Positions 1 to 12,539 are shown, counted from the first letter of the stretch. The stretch: DNA of 64,000 nt from Pardosa pseudoannulata (GCA_032207245.1 CM063504.1:23168491-23232490); one strand, 5' to 3'. Notes: generated from the letters alone by a model not told the origin. Translations and numbers: made by a program.

Positions 1-2446
1 TAACTATCGAAACTAAAACACTGTGGGAAACTGCTCAATTGCTTCTCTCTTTTTTACTTAACGATTCCCTCGTAGAAGATGAAAGCAGCTGTTTCATTTG
101 ACATGTTGAAGTAGGTGAATTATAAAACTAGCTTTCAATACCTCAATGGGAGGGTTACAATAGGTAGAAAAAAACCTCTGCGGTGAGAGTATTTTTCAAC
201 AAATACACACAGAGTTAACATTTTTTCAGCTTTTCTTTACATGTTTTATAGTTGTAGATATAAAAACTTTATCAATATTGATTAAAATGTAAAAAAAAAT
301 TGTACAAAAATAAAATGATGTCAACTTTTATCTTACTGTTTACTTGTTAGTATAAACTGAAGTAAATGCGATTTGTACAAAAGTATATCCACATTAAATA
401 CATAGCACGGCTATTTAATGATAAAATTCTTGATTTAAAGTAAAATCAGTTGCATGAAATAAAGCTATTGTATTAAGAAAACTAATTAGCAATTTTTAGA
501 TGAAATAGTGTAAAATATAAAATATTCATTCCTAATTATGCGGAATAAAATTGTTTCGATATCTTATTTTACACCATTAACAGCAAAAGTTTATAATTCT
601 GCATTCCGGATATTAACTTTTCAGCAACCCGCATTTGAAAATACAAAACACAAAAATTAATGCAATAAATATTTTTATTACCGTATGCTTACTTGCCAAT
701 ATATTTAAGGATTACTACTTCTTTACTTCTGAGATCATTTATTAGATATTTGGGGAATAAAAAAGACTACTATATTATAAGCAGTAATTATAATATAAAT
801 GATTCATTAGGAATAATTAATCTTTAAAATTTTAATGCCTAGTATGAACAAGCTATTATTTTATTTAATTATACAGTAAATTATACATTAAAATAATGTA
901 AACAGCAATGAGAACAAGAATAAAAATTAGGGCTTAAGAAAAATTTGTGAATTTTAGTACAAAATTCGATGAATCATGCACAGTACTCATAGGATGATCC
1001 AGCATCATAATATCTACAATCAGAATAACTAAGGATTTTTCCTAGAACTAATAAATAAGGATGATGGTTTATGTTCTGTAGAATTTCGATGTAAATTCAA
1101 ATGAGTTAGAAATTTGTGTTGTAATATTAACAATTATTCCTTTAAAAATAAATTTAAAATATGAAAAGTAATTGCGCATAATATATGATCCGATTAAATT
1201 ACTATACAGACCAAATAAACATTTCAAATTGTTTTAAATAAAGATAACAAAGAAATGTTCAACTTAATAATTCTCAAAAAATTCCGAATTTTTCAAAGAA
1301 AACACAACCTAACTACTTAACATATAAGGAAAGTTAAAGATCGTTTACAAAAGGGTCACAACGCCAGTAATAAAGTTCTACTTTCGGAGATTTCCCAAGC
1401 AAATATTGCATAACAAACAATTATATACATTTTCAGTTATTCAACGGTGTGGTGTATATATCCAAAGCAGGCAGATTATCTTGAAACGCCCCATTGTCCA
1501 GAAAATGCATCATCTACTTGAAGAATATTGGTGGATGGTGGGCGAGACAGAGTAAAAACCTCTTGCACTGACCCACTTGGAATTAATGTGCCTGAAAATG
1601 GAATGGTTTAAACAAAACCAGAGTCATTGAGTAAGCTTACAAAGGGCTATTTGTAATAGGCCAAAAAGGGACGATTCTTTGAGGTCCTAAGTTATACATT
1701 TGCAAAGAAAAAAAGATCACTCTTAAGTAATGATACTAACGTACCATATATTAGGAAAGACTGTGGTTTCTTATATCATATAACAATCTCTAGGTATTAA
1801 ATCACAGTATTAGCTTTTACTCTATACAGTTTCTCAGCTTTCATAGAACTTTTGGTTAGTTTCTTTTACTATTTTGAACTAAATGCAAATGTTAAGTAGC
1901 TATTATTTACAATAGCTGTTAACCTATCTCCATTCCTGTCTGAGGGTTAGATACTATCAGTACAATAAATTCAATGTCGAATAATACTTTTAGGCAATAG
2001 TTGATACAATCAAAAGGGTTGAACCAAATATCATTAACAAATGAACGTAAATAAACTCGACGTTTTATACAAATAGAGTAGAATATTCTGAATGCAAAAA
2101 ATCCTTATTTTTTGTTTTATGCTTTCAAAATTGTTTAATTTTGCTAAACGATCCAATAAAACTATTAGTTTTACCCAAAATAGCATTTAATAACTCTTAA
2201 ATGCATAACATATCATAAAAGCATGGATAAAAAGCGATGTTCTAAAACTTTAAACTAGTTTCTGAAAAAATTATCTTTAGATTTGAATAATCTCCTAGTA
2301 ATTATATCAAACTAAACTACTTGACAATAATTACAAACAAGAAAAAATCGTGAAATCTACTGCCATATTTTACAGCAATACGCTAAAGAACCATAATTAA
2401 ACTTCCTTGAAACAGGTCCGTAAGCCACCCAAGTGACAGAATGTTA
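1..2446. other. AT-rich non-coding DNA
   Basis: No reading frame with protein-like composition, no RNA gene and no repeat boundary seen. The sequence is dominated by A/T runs. A slightly more balanced patch lies at about 1480-1640 but is not open in any frame for a useful length. Confidence 0.5.
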
Positions 2447-2770
2447 TTAATTATTTTTAAATGTTAAACTAGTTTCAGATGTAGAATAAACAAAACAATA
2501 TGGAACAGCCACAGTTAAATCGATTTGAAGTTCCGATGTCGTGAGTTTCAAGATCCGGAATTTATAACCCAAGAAATACGCATATCCGATGATCCCTTTA
2601 ACCGCAAAACCGCATCGTTCAATGTAGATGCCACCTGCACTGCGAACATACTGGAAATTCCCCAAATGCTGGTTAATATTCAAGATAGAGGGGAAAGCTA
2701 ACCACCCGAGTTCAGGGGAACAGATTAGTATTGAGAATTGTAGATAAGTCCCAATATTCGTTTTTAGCAT
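2447..2770 (-). other. Weak open frame, unrecognised, overlapping a tandem duplication
   Basis: A 107-codon open frame on the minus strand has more normal amino-acid composition than its surroundings, including the stretch GIIGYAYFLGYKFRILKL. I recognise no family. Its first third lies inside the duplicated block at 2661-3172, and the two other copies of that block carry stops in the same frame, which argues against constraint. It may be a decayed exon or a transposon fragment, or simply chance, since one or two frames of this length are expected in 64 kb. Confidence 0.2.
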
Positions 2771-3172
2771 TTCTTAAAACTTATTTTAAGTGAAATACTT
2801 CACTAACTGAATATTTAATAACGTTTAACATAATCAATTTACAAAATAGATAAACAATATAACAAGTAACTATTTTCAAATGCTGGTTTATATTCAAGAT
2901 AAAGGGGAAAGCTAACCACCCGAACTCAGGGGAACAGATTATTATTGAGAAATGTAGATCAAGTGCTGGTTAATATTCAAGGTAAAGGGGAAAGCTAACC
3001 ATACGAATTCAGGGAAACAGATTAGTATTGAGAAATGTAGATAAGTCACAATATTCGATTTCAGCATTTCTTAAAACTTATTTTAAGTGAAATATTTCAC
3101 TAACCGAATATTTAATAACATTTAATATAATCATTTTACAAAATAGATAAACAATACAACACGTAACTCTAT
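2661..3172. repeat. Local tandem duplication, three diverged units
   Basis: The block beginning TGCTGGTTAATATTCAAG recurs at 2668, 2881 and 2964. The first and third units run on through a shared tract (GCATTTCTTAAAACTTATTT and beyond, to the AAATAGATAAACAATA region) and are about 210 bp long. The middle unit is an 83-bp partial copy. Single-base differences between units indicate an old duplication. No coding or terminal-repeat structure is visible. Confidence 0.8.
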
Positions 3173-5720
3173 TTTCATACTGTAAAACTATTTATACAAT
3201 TTCGGTACAATTTACTTCCAAAATAATATATGAGGCATTTGTCTTATCTATACTTTCAAAAATTAATTTGTGAACAAATAAATTACATTATTTATGACTA
3301 ATGTATACTAATGCGCAATGCAAGTAATGCATTTTTAATAATTTGTTTGAGAAAATTATACTATATAAAGAAAGCAGGGCAATGGAAGACATAATTTACA
3401 TTATTACAAATGAAATTTTCCTATAGATTCAGTCTTATTTTAAAAAAAAATCAGTATTAGTTACAATTAATCTATGTAAGGGATTATAAAAAAATAGAAG
3501 TTATTTAGAGATCTTATTAAAATTTGGATGATGTTTACAAAACTCTTAAGTAACCTCAGAGGGTCGTTGCGGAACCCAAAGGTTTCACAGAACATACTTT
3601 AAGAAACTCTAAATCGGAGAAATGTTAGAGGTAACCTGAAAAATGTTCATAACGGTACAATTCAGAAAATTATTCCTTTCGAAAAGTTTTAGTTACCTAT
3701 TCTTTTACTGAAGGATATGTTTCATACTGTAATAACTACCCGTTCGTACTACTTTCACAAAACTAAATCAAAGCAATCCTTTCGGCATAAATAAATTGCA
3801 CATATCTATATGCATGCGTCATCAGGTATTCAACTTTCCACACCTCAGGGGTAAAAAATATTGTATTATCAAAAGCATTCTCGTTTTTTATTCGAAGAAT
3901 TCAGATATTACCCCTAATGGTTATGGAGAAAACTATTTCTTGTTTTTTATTTTTTCACACCACCCCAAATTAATCGCCCAGTCACGATGTTTAAGAGAGA
4001 AAACAGGCGAGTATTATGACATCTACGGCACACACACTGCAGGGAGTTTAAGAGTGAATGGTAAAAGTTCCTGGAAATGCGACTGGTAAATGAAATGACA
4101 AATTGATTTTCAGCACAACAAAAATCAAAAGAATAATAATTTATCAGCTGATAGATTATTAGCGACTACCCGGAAATGCATTAAATGATATAAACTTGAA
4201 TAGAGTATGTAGAGCTCTTGTAGAGTTTATAATTATTCTTATCGATGGGAGATTATCACCTTAACGATTATATCACCAATAAATATTTTTTCTTCAAATA
4301 AAAAACATTTGACATTGAGCACTTAAAGGGATGGTAGTTGTTATAAAGTAGTATAATTTATTAATACCCAAGAATCATGATAATTTGTACACGTATAAAG
4401 TAAAATATAAATAACTTAATCAAAAACATTCAGTGTTTATTATTTTTATTTATAAAAATACTTTGAGATTTAGTTTGTCGTAGATTCTTAAAAATATTTC
4501 CAAACACTAGCAATACAAACCCAGAAGCGACCGAGATGTTCATAAAAATTCAATGTACAGACATTAAAATATAGCTAAGAATTTAATTTCATTATTTGAA
4601 TAATTATATAATTTTAATACTCATTAGGAATTTTTACATGACGCATGTGATATAGGCATATTTAAATATTATGCGCAATTTCTCTATCTTTAGAAATACT
4701 GACCCAATTTTGATAACAAAATCTTGAAACCTTATAAAAAGCAATATGTATTTTTTTTTATTTAATTATTACATGTAGTTGCTCACCTGAAAAGTAAACT
4801 TTTATTTAAAAATCTTTCTAAAATAGCAGTTTGACGGAGTTGTTAAAAAAAAAAAAACAAACGATCGCTATATATCTTATCTCTATACAATGATATATTC
4901 CTGCCTTTCTAAATATTTTTCCAAACAGCTACATAAAAAATCCAAAGCAGGTTTACCTAACCTTTCAAAGCAGTCAATTAGAAAAAAAAAACATTGTTTG
5001 ATCTAAAAATTCTTAATTTTCTTTATACATAATTTCCAAAGGCAAAATGGAACCAACTTGGCATAAGTTGCGACTTCAATTGATTTTGCATCGCTTATTA
5101 CCTATAAATTGAAAAAAATAAATATACGAAAACTAAGTAGGAATTTCTTTTAAAACGTGTAATCTGAATAAAATCAAAACGAATTTCTGAAAATCCATTT
5201 TAAAATACCGTTATATATCTATCTAAGTTTGGCTGAAGAAAAAATCCTACTCAGTATCGGAGAAATTATTTTTACGCAATGAAATGCAGAGAGAAACATA
5301 GAAAAGCTATCTTCGTGCAAGAAAGTTCATTTTAAAACAATTTAGGGAAAAAGAAGAAGGGAAGAGATTAAGGGGTGAATACAGTAACAATAAAAAAAAA
5401 AGGGGAGTAAAGGGAATTAAAGATAGCTGGCTGGTTTCCCGCAAGTGGCTTCCGAAGATGCTAAAAAGAAAAGAAAAAGCAATACGAATGCAATATGTCT
5501 CAGCAATGGGAAAATGAAATTTCCTGGAAGGGGATGAATCGATAGTAACTTTTATGGCTACTGCTTATTTTAAAAATAATTCAACATAAAAAAAAGAAAC
5601 GGAAAAGCGTTAAATCAGTAATTTTGTGTCACTTAGGAAGCACTATTCATCACTAAAGAAATAAGGGGATAGTTTTATAACACTACGTTAAAACACGCTC
5701 ATTTTAATGTAGGTATACTC
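3173..5720. other. AT-rich non-coding DNA
   Basis: No gene supported. A 97-codon plus-strand frame at 3796-4089 shows no recognisable motif. Its last 120 bases are less AT-rich than the flanks and could be a small conserved or exonic patch, but no splice-supported model emerged. Confidence 0.45.
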
Positions 5721-5821
5721 GTGTGTGTGTGTGTGTGTGTGCGTGCGTGCGAGCGCGGGCGTATGTGCTCGAGAACGCAGGCGCACACACACACGCATGA
5801 ATGCATGCATGCACGCACGAG

Positions 5822-5874
<53 letters not shown>

Positions 5875-5893
5875 AGAGAGAGATGGAGAGAAA
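5721..5893. repeat. Compound microsatellite (GT)n ... (CT)n(AC)n(AG)n
   Basis: (GT)n with GC-rich interruptions (5721-5765), then CATG-type steps, then (CT)n, (AC)n and (AG)n in immediate succession (5821-5890). The CT and AG tracts are mutually complementary across the AC tract, and the early GT tract is complementary to the later AC tract, so the locus can fold on itself. All open frames across it are low-complexity artefacts. Confidence 0.95.
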
Positions 5894-8037
5894 GAATACA
5901 TATATATGCATAATATGCATATATACTGCATACATACATCTACATTTATCTGCATATATATGCATAAAACTCATGCATACAAATATTAATGACTGAGAGT
6001 ACGTACTTATATTTGCATATTTTAAGTATGCAATTTTAACACAATTATATATGCAGGCAATATATATGTACGAGAACAAGCAATATTCTAGATGCTTAAA
6101 TTTCAATGAGAAATTATTTTCTATCGTTAGTTTAACAACTGTATGCACATGAAATTTATCCTTGTTATTTAGTTTTTCTTTTCTCGTATTTCAAAATTAG
6201 GATACAAGAAATTAAAGGTTTGATTCTCTTGGGTAGATGAAAACATCCGATACGTGAATAACAAAAAGAATATAGAAGATCCTTCTAATTAGAAATTGCC
6301 TTTCTAGGACGGATGAAGTATTATCGTGGTGTTTGGGACCACAACTGGGCAGTTCGTGTTCCACAGTTGGCATACATCTTTGCAGCTGTTCGGAATTGTT
6401 TTAAGAAATTAGTTTTAAAAAGTAAATTCCAGTCTACTCTGCCACCTCTAATAAATTTTTGTCGAATAAATGTCCAGACCACCAATATATTCCCCCCCCC
6501 AAAAAAAACAAAGTTTTTCCTCTTGGAAATTTTTGATTAGTCGATAATCTTCTTTAAATTACAGAAAATATAAAGGCATGTTAACTGGAATGCAATGCAC
6601 CAATAAGATTATTATTGCTAAAGCTAACGTGGTTCATGTATAATGCCAAGAAAAAAATGTATAGAAAAGTACATTAGGTGTTTCACAGCCTTCTCAGAGT
6701 CAGTTGAGGGGAGACATATAACGTGTAATAAAGGGAGAAGATCAATTCTAATCCTGTTGGGACAAGCTATATTTAACTACAACTATTTCTCAACTTTTCG
6801 ATATTTTACTGCGTGGTGGCAAAGGCTTTACCTTACGTAATGCACACTAAATTTAATTCTATAGTGAGATTACTATCAAACATATTGTAATTGAAGAATA
6901 TTGAAGTGAAAATATATAATTACATATTTAATGTTTTGATACACATGAATAATTACAAAACTGCTTTACCTATCACATAAAATCAAAGTTCATCATATAG
7001 TAAACGTACAGAAAGCTAAAATTTTGTTTTTATTTAATACAATCTGAAGAAACATAGACATATTACAAGTTCCTTAATCCACAAATGATGCTTCGTTCAA
7101 ACTTCACCCTAAGAGACGAACAAAATTTGTCATCTAAAGAAATTCAATAAAACTCTTTCTTATCTGTCATTCCAAGAGAAAGCGTAAAAAATATATTTTG
7201 TCTCATCTCATTCTTACTTGCAACTATAAAAAGCGACAAAGAAAATAAGCTAATTCAATCATGAAAGAATAAAAAAAAAACTGAAGCTAGGAAAGCAATT
7301 TTAAAACGATTTAAAATGCACGGAGAGAGAAAATTTATAAAGAAAAAGGATTAAAGGGATTAAAAAGGGAAAAAGTACGTCGAATTTTGCACGTGTTGTG
7401 AAAAGGAAACGGCTGATATAAAGTAATGAAATAATATAAATGCAGTTTTCTTGTAAAAAGTAAATAAAACTGATTAAAGAAATCCACGTGACTGGCATTA
7501 AAAATGTTATGTGTTATCTTAAAAGAATTAAAGTACCGAGGACATCAGAAAAGATTTAAGGTGACACTGGACTTTCAAAACTAATTTGTTTTTTATATAT
7601 TTTAATTTATTTGTAAATTCAATACGTTATTAGTAGGGTTCACAGTTTTAGGAGCCAGCAATAACATTTTTTATGTAAGGGGAAATATAATTACATATGT
7701 TACAATATTATTAGATTTGAAGAAATAATTATAAAAAATACTTTAGTAATGTCATATATGCCGATATTTTTGTTAATTTGCCCACTTCCCTATTTTAGTC
7801 AGTCTTTTGTTTTACCATTTAAAATTTTGTTTCAGTGTTTCAAATTTCTATATCCCCGGCCATGCACTGAATACTTTCCTCTGAATCGCCGATTTGTCTA
7901 TCGAAACAACTTAATACACTTAGATACAAGAACAAAGTACATCGCTGCGTGAGCTTACCCACGGGTGTTTGTTTAGACTTATTTCGACAGAAAAAACAGC
8001 TGGGTATTACAAAGACTCCAGTGGTACCACCGTTACT
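5894..8037. other. AT-rich non-coding DNA
   Basis: Only short frames without recognisable domains, and a C9A8 homopolymer junction near 6491. No RNA gene, promoter or element boundary could be supported. Confidence 0.45.
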
Positions 8038-8240
8038 GTACCATCTAATGGTTTGGTTTGCTTTGGAACGCTACGGTCTACTTTTTTGCACACAAGGGCT
8101 AATGAGACCGGGACCTACTGCTTAAAGCCGATTCCAAACGGCTACGAACATCCATGCCATAGTGGGATTCGAACCCACGAACTCGGATACCGGCGATCAG
8201 CGCCCTAACCAATCGGCCAGCGTCCGGCGTACCATCTAAT
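8038..8240 (-). mobile_element. tRNA-derived SINE, copy 1, with 12-bp target-site duplication
   Basis: The body is 8050-8228 and transcription would run on the minus strand. On that strand the head carries a pol III A box (TGGCCGATTGG) and a perfect B box (GGTTCGAATCC), followed by an unrelated tRNA-like region, a body and a short CCAAA-type 3' tail. The identical 12-mer GTACCATCTAAT lies at 8038-8049 and 8229-8240, proving a retroposed insertion. The anticodon arm resembles tRNA-Arg(TCG), which is inference. A frame translating through the body is a by-product and not a gene. Confidence 0.93.
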
Positions 8241-8600
8241 AGAGATGAACGAAAATGTAAATGATAATAAAGATCCAAGAAAAGTTTGGTAGTTTACTTT
8301 ACTTTTTAATAACAATGATATCATGTAAGAATTAAATTACTTTAGGTTACATTTATAAATATTATTTCATAAGTTACGACTTTCTAAATTATTTAAAACA
8401 AGCTCATATATTATCTCATGTCGACTCTGAATAAATTCCTGTACTATGTATGATTAAAATTAATCTTAAAAGTTTAATAATTTTTTGTAGTTCCAGTACC
8501 TTTTTTGTGTTTTATAACCCTAACTTTACAGTGGTTTTTATAATCCTATTAAACTTTATTTAAAAGTTTTGGCTCCGAACGTGGTTTATTACATTATACA
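8241..8600. other. AT-rich non-coding DNA
   Basis: Nothing recognised between SINE copy 1 and the 91-bp tandem repeat. Confidence 0.5.
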
Positions 8601-8605
8601 GTTGT

Positions 8606-8945
8606 TTTGTATTCTCTACTTATCTACTTATATAGTTTAATTATGCCTATCTAGTTTAATAAGAAGAATTCTCTACTTATCTATTCTCTCCTTATATTCT
8701 CTATTTATTATTTTCATAGTTTTCTACTTATCTAGTTTAATGATAAAGTTATTAATCAGAAAGTTATTTACCTATTCTCTTCTTATATTCTCTATTTATT
8801 ATTTTCATAGTTTTCTACTTATCTAGTTTAATGATAAAGCTTTTAATCAGAAAGTTATTTATCTATTCTCTCCTTATATTCTCTATTTATTATTTTCATA
8901 GTTTACTACTTATCTAGTTTAATGATAAAGCTCTTAATCAGAAAC
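8606..8945. repeat. Tandem repeat of about 91 bp, three clear units plus a degenerate lead-in
   Basis: The landmark TTTTCATAG recurs at 8711, 8802 and 8893, exactly 91 bp apart. Each is embedded in a unit containing TACTTATCTAGTTTAATGAT and TTATATTCTCTATTTATTA. Shorter shuffled versions of the same words precede it from about 8606. The array is pyrimidine-rich and non-coding. Confidence 0.9.
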
Positions 8946-9648
8946 ATATTTATGCAACAAGTAAAACTGGTTGTTTTCTAAAGAGAAATATCTCTCCTAG
9001 GTGTTTTGCATTATGTTGATTCTTAGACCAATATGGTAATCAACAGCATGAATATTTACTTTACATATTAATAATCTCATATTATAAATTAGTGACGATG
9101 AATATAAGGAAGTGATATTTTGGTAGGAATGGAAAACATAAAATTCAAGTTAATTCTTTCATACTAAGTGATCGAGATCATAAAAATTTAAAACTGTAGA
9201 TATAAGTCAATGCTATGCCTGAATGTCTCAAAAGAGTTCAATTTTATGAAGTAAAACTTAATTTAAAGTTTGATAAGATTTATGAATTTTAAAAATAGCA
9301 TTTATATATAGATATTAAACTTAAATCTTATATAATTTAATGAAAAATCTTATAAACTTATTCCACATGACCATAATACCCGAATGTTAACAAAAATTTT
9401 TTTTCTTAGCTGCTATCCGATAATATCACAGTAAGTCTCAGTTTGCCAAGCAGGTAAGACTTTCAGGACTCTAGCTTAAATTCATAGATCAAACTTGTCA
9501 AGTGAATATTCTTAGAAAGTAAGAGAGGAAAGTATACTTACGTTTTGGTGAAGAAAACTTGGTAAACACCTTAAAGTTTTCACAGGCAATAGATTCTGTT
9601 ATGAAGAAAAGAATGAATTAAATATAAATAATTTACTAATGAAATATA
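8946..9648. other. AT-rich non-coding DNA
   Basis: No gene, RNA or element boundary seen between the tandem repeat and the piggyBac remnant. Confidence 0.5.
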
Positions 9649-9696
9649 TTAACACTAAATTTACGGACCGAGCCAATTTGACTCATTAAAAATTTG

Positions 9697-9701
<5 letters not shown>

Positions 9702-9773
<72 letters not shown>
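9702..9773. repeat. (AT)n microsatellite inside the piggyBac remnant
   Basis: An uninterrupted AT dinucleotide tract of 72 bases just inside the left end of the piggyBac element, probably expanded after insertion. Confidence 0.97.
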
Positions 9774-9774
<1 letters not shown>

Positions 9775-9944
9775 CTTTAATATCACTTTTCAAAAACATA
9801 TGTTGGTTTTTAGTTAAGTAATAAAATATATGTAAACTTTCATTCCTCTTCCCCGCAGACCCCTTCATTTCGCATTATCAAATGTGGTATATCTATTTTT
9901 ATGGTTATGAGCCAATTTGAATAATAAAATGGTTTAACAGCTAA

Positions 9945-10178
9945 TCGCATAACACGAAATTTATTGGCCCTATCAGGCTTGGCCAAGATTTTATTTTCCA
10001 ATGGGCTGAAAAAATCGAGAACACTTCTAATCCAATGACAGAAATTCATGCTACTGACGTACGGAAGAATTGTCAAGTTCAACAATCATGCAAAAGAAGC
10101 AGATGTAGAAACCATTGTACTAAATGTAATAGAAATGTTTGCGGAAAATGTGTTTTAAAAAACAGATTTTATCTGTAA
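9945..10178 (+). pseudogene. piggyBac transposase C-terminal fragment (cysteine-rich domain)
   Basis: The plus-strand frame ending at the TAA at 10176-10178 encodes a terminal cysteine-rich segment with the pattern CKRSRCRNHCTKCNRNVCGK. Paired cysteines spaced like this at the extreme C terminus are the hallmark of piggyBac transposases, where the domain binds the terminal repeats. The frame closes upstream at a stop at 9942-9944. The catalytic DDD core is absent, as are a start codon and the rest of the roughly 550-600-residue protein. Position agrees with the element: the stop lies about 150 bp inside the right inverted repeat. It cannot mobilise anything by itself. Confidence 0.8.
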
Positions 10179-10334
10179 AAAATCTTTTCCATGCATTTTT
10201 TGATAATAAACATTTCGTTTAAATTAATTTGGAACCATTTTCTTTGCAAAAAACTTCAATTTTCTTGTATGAGTCAAATTGGCTCACTTCAGTAAAAATA
10301 GGTATATGATCAACATCCGTAACTCTAGTGTTAA

Positions 10335-11339
10335 ATACATTAAAATAAACCTCATATTATTCCCAAGCATCAGTATTATTTGAAAGTACATATGACACCC
10401 TATCTGCTATTTACTTTAGCTATTATTAATTGTTATTTGTTAATATTTATTATTATAATTGGTCTGTATTCTTACTCCTTTATTACTATAGCGTTGTACT
10501 CTTATTGTTATACCCAACACATATATAGAAGGTATCTCAGAATATTCCATATCGAATCAGCTTTCCCTCTCCTATTAACATATACAGTAAAATCAGCTTA
10601 TTTCCTATTATTTTTATTTTTTTAAATTTTTTTTCATTATTTATTTTATTTATTTTTAAATTCTTATTGTTGAAGCATAATGAAGAGCCGCAGATATGAA
10701 AACACTTTTTAGTAAAGACACCAAACTAATAATAACAATAATAACATAATATAATAGTAATAATAATATAATAATAAAATTATCTCTCCGCATAAAGGTA
10801 ATCTTCGGAGCACCTCGCCCGGTTGGGCATTTCTCCAGTAAGCAAGGTAGGATATTTAACAAGGGAGCGGTTCATAATGAATATTTTGTATATCAAGATG
10901 TTAATTACAGTAACGTTATAATACAATAGTAAAAGGGAAAATATATACATATATACATATAAAATAAATATAAATTAAAAAAGAAGTTAAAGAAGGCCTT
11001 AAGTAAAAATATCTAAAGTGGTTATATAGATAAAATACGATAAAATGTGAGAAAATATAATTATAAAGAAATAAAAACGACTGAATTAATAAAAAAACAA
11101 TAAAAGAGAATCGTACATAAACAAAATTATAGATTTAGCGTAAGTAAAATTTTAAAGTAAGAGAGAGTGGCATGTAAAAGTAACATTGTTATGCAGCGGG
11201 CCTAGCCCAAATCATAGAGAACTGTAGTAATGGGTAGACAAAAGTATTTAGCTTACATATTAATGTATTTAAAGCATACAAGTGCCTAAAAATAGTCATA
11301 AAATAGAAAAATGAAAAGGTATTTGAAGAAAGAAATAAT
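10335..11339. other. AT-rich non-coding DNA with ATT/AAT-rich stretch
   Basis: The region 10620-10800 is rich in imperfect TTATTT and AATAATA words. The rest is featureless AT-rich sequence. Short frames on either strand are compositionally A/T-driven and carry no domain. Confidence 0.5.
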
Positions 11340-11726
11340 TTAAGGGTCTGCTTCTGAACTCCGGACATGCGAAATCATAGTCCGAGAGCTCAGCAACAAT
11401 TTCATTAGGAATATTATGTAAAGTATTAAAAAATCTTTGTGACAGTTTAAGAAAAAATCTTTAATGGTTGGTTACACATCCAAGTACTTTTCTGAGTACT
11501 TCCACCAGATAGGGTCGTTATTAAGGTATAGCCGTGGTGGAGTTTTATAGGTCCGGGAGAAAAATATAGCATGGCATTTGGAAGTATTAATTTTATTAAT
11601 AATAAAATACGAGGTACCTTGGGCTTGTATAGTTTTAAAAAGATCCTGAACCCAGCCAATCAAATTACAGGCACGAGACAAAAACAACTTATCAAAAACA
11701 ACCAATGAAAACACAAAAAAGATCAA
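11340..11726 (-). pseudogene. Decayed non-LTR (LINE) reverse transcriptase fragment
   Basis: The minus-strand frame at 11472-11726 encodes, in order, W..LFKTIQAQ, KINTSKCHAIFFSR, a spacer, PRLYLNNDPIWW and SEKYLDV. This is the arrangement of the region following the catalytic YADD box in Jockey/R1-type reverse transcriptases: a K.N..K...I.FS motif, a short hydrophobic L.N..I.W strand and a KYL(G/D)V strand. The frame is broken by a stop immediately after this and shifts downstream. The catalytic box itself is not visible upstream. The clade cannot be fixed from so little sequence. It is a dead 5'-truncated or eroded insertion. Confidence 0.62.
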
Positions 11727-12539
11727 CTAGAGAAAACCTCGTACGTCCGAGAAGCTATTACTTAATAATAATCAGCCAAAACGCTAAGTCACCAAATATG
11801 AGTGCGATTACATATTTCAACACTTATTCAACTTTGAGTCTTAGGTAGATTCCTTCCCAGGGCAGCACTTGCAAGCCGTATTCCCAATAGGGTAAGCTTC
11901 TCTCTGAGGGCCGCTCTCAAAGCTCACCACACACGTGTGTTTAATGATCCAACTATGATTTTTTTTAGACGTTCAACCACACGAAAACTCGGCCAAATTA
12001 TTACGTTTAAAAGTTAATTAAATATTACAAAAATTTTAAAGAAATCAGCATGCAAAAATGAGTTTGTTTTATAAACTACATTAAAACATGTTTAACGGAA
12101 TTTAATTTTAAATATAGCCTGATGCTAAAATATATGTATGAATAATTTATCAACTTAAGTATAATAATTATAACCATCATCTCACTAAAAGTAATTCATT
12201 TCATAAACTAATGTTGAGTTTTCACATTAACTTAGATTAGAAGCAAAATTTTCAAAGCTATTTCAGTTTCAGTATTATAAAAAATTAGATCTCAGTAAAT
12301 GTAGAAAAAAATACCTAAATGGTCTGAGAGTTATTAGAAGGATGTCAAATTTTATTTATTTTAGGTAGTCAAGAGGAACTAATTTATAAATGGAATTAAA
12401 AGTGGGACACGTCAGGCAGTAATTAAATTGCAATTGAGTTCTTTTAAAGTGCAATAAATAACTGAAGATACGACGTCGCCATTCTATGAAGCAGAAAGGC
12501 TATTATTTTAGTTATATCATTAAATAACAAAATAAATCT
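11727..12539. other. Non-coding, possibly further LINE debris
   Basis: A less AT-rich patch at 11840-11945 (containing the GGGCAGCACTTGC and GAGGGCCGCTCTC words) may belong to the same decayed LINE, since it lies on its 5' side on the minus strand, but no motif proves it. The remainder is AT-rich and unrecognised. Confidence 0.35.

Larger units (their letters stand above)
9649..10334 (+). mobile_element. piggyBac-type element remnant with intact TTAA ends
   Basis: TTAA lies at both borders (9649-9652 and 10331-10334). The left end reads CACTAAATTTACGGA inward. The right end, reverse-complemented, reads CACTAGAGTTACGGA, so 13 of the first 15 bases form an inverted repeat. A second shared subterminal word, GAGCCAATTTGACTCAT, occurs in inverted orientation near each end. 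TTAA target duplication with a CAC start is diagnostic of the piggyBac superfamily. The 678-bp interior keeps only the 3' end of a transposase gene plus an (AT)n tract, so this is an internally deleted, non-autonomous copy. Confidence 0.88.

Noticed and set aside
2447..2770. Real gene on the minus strand
   Set aside because: No homologue recognised. Part of the frame lies in a local duplication whose other copies have stops, and the length is within chance for the window.
5688..6148. Frames encoding HTHTHT, CVCVCV or ERERER repeats
   Set aside because: Translations of the compound GT/CT/AC/AG microsatellite.
7969..8208. 79-codon frame with peptide CLKPIPNGYEHPCHSGIRTH, seen again at 25147, 35633 and 38701
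   Set aside because: The repeated peptide is the translation of the SINE body read antisense to its promoter. The frame starts in unrelated flanks each time and is bounded by target duplications, so it is not a protein family.
8130..8228. True tRNA genes at the B-box matches
   Set aside because: The cloverleaf is imperfect, the sequence continues into a shared non-tRNA body, and target duplications flank each copy. These are SINE heads.
9840..10085. 81-codon minus-strand frame inside the piggyBac element
   Set aside because: It is antisense to the transposase-derived frame and overlaps it. The cysteine-rich C terminus on the plus strand explains the region.
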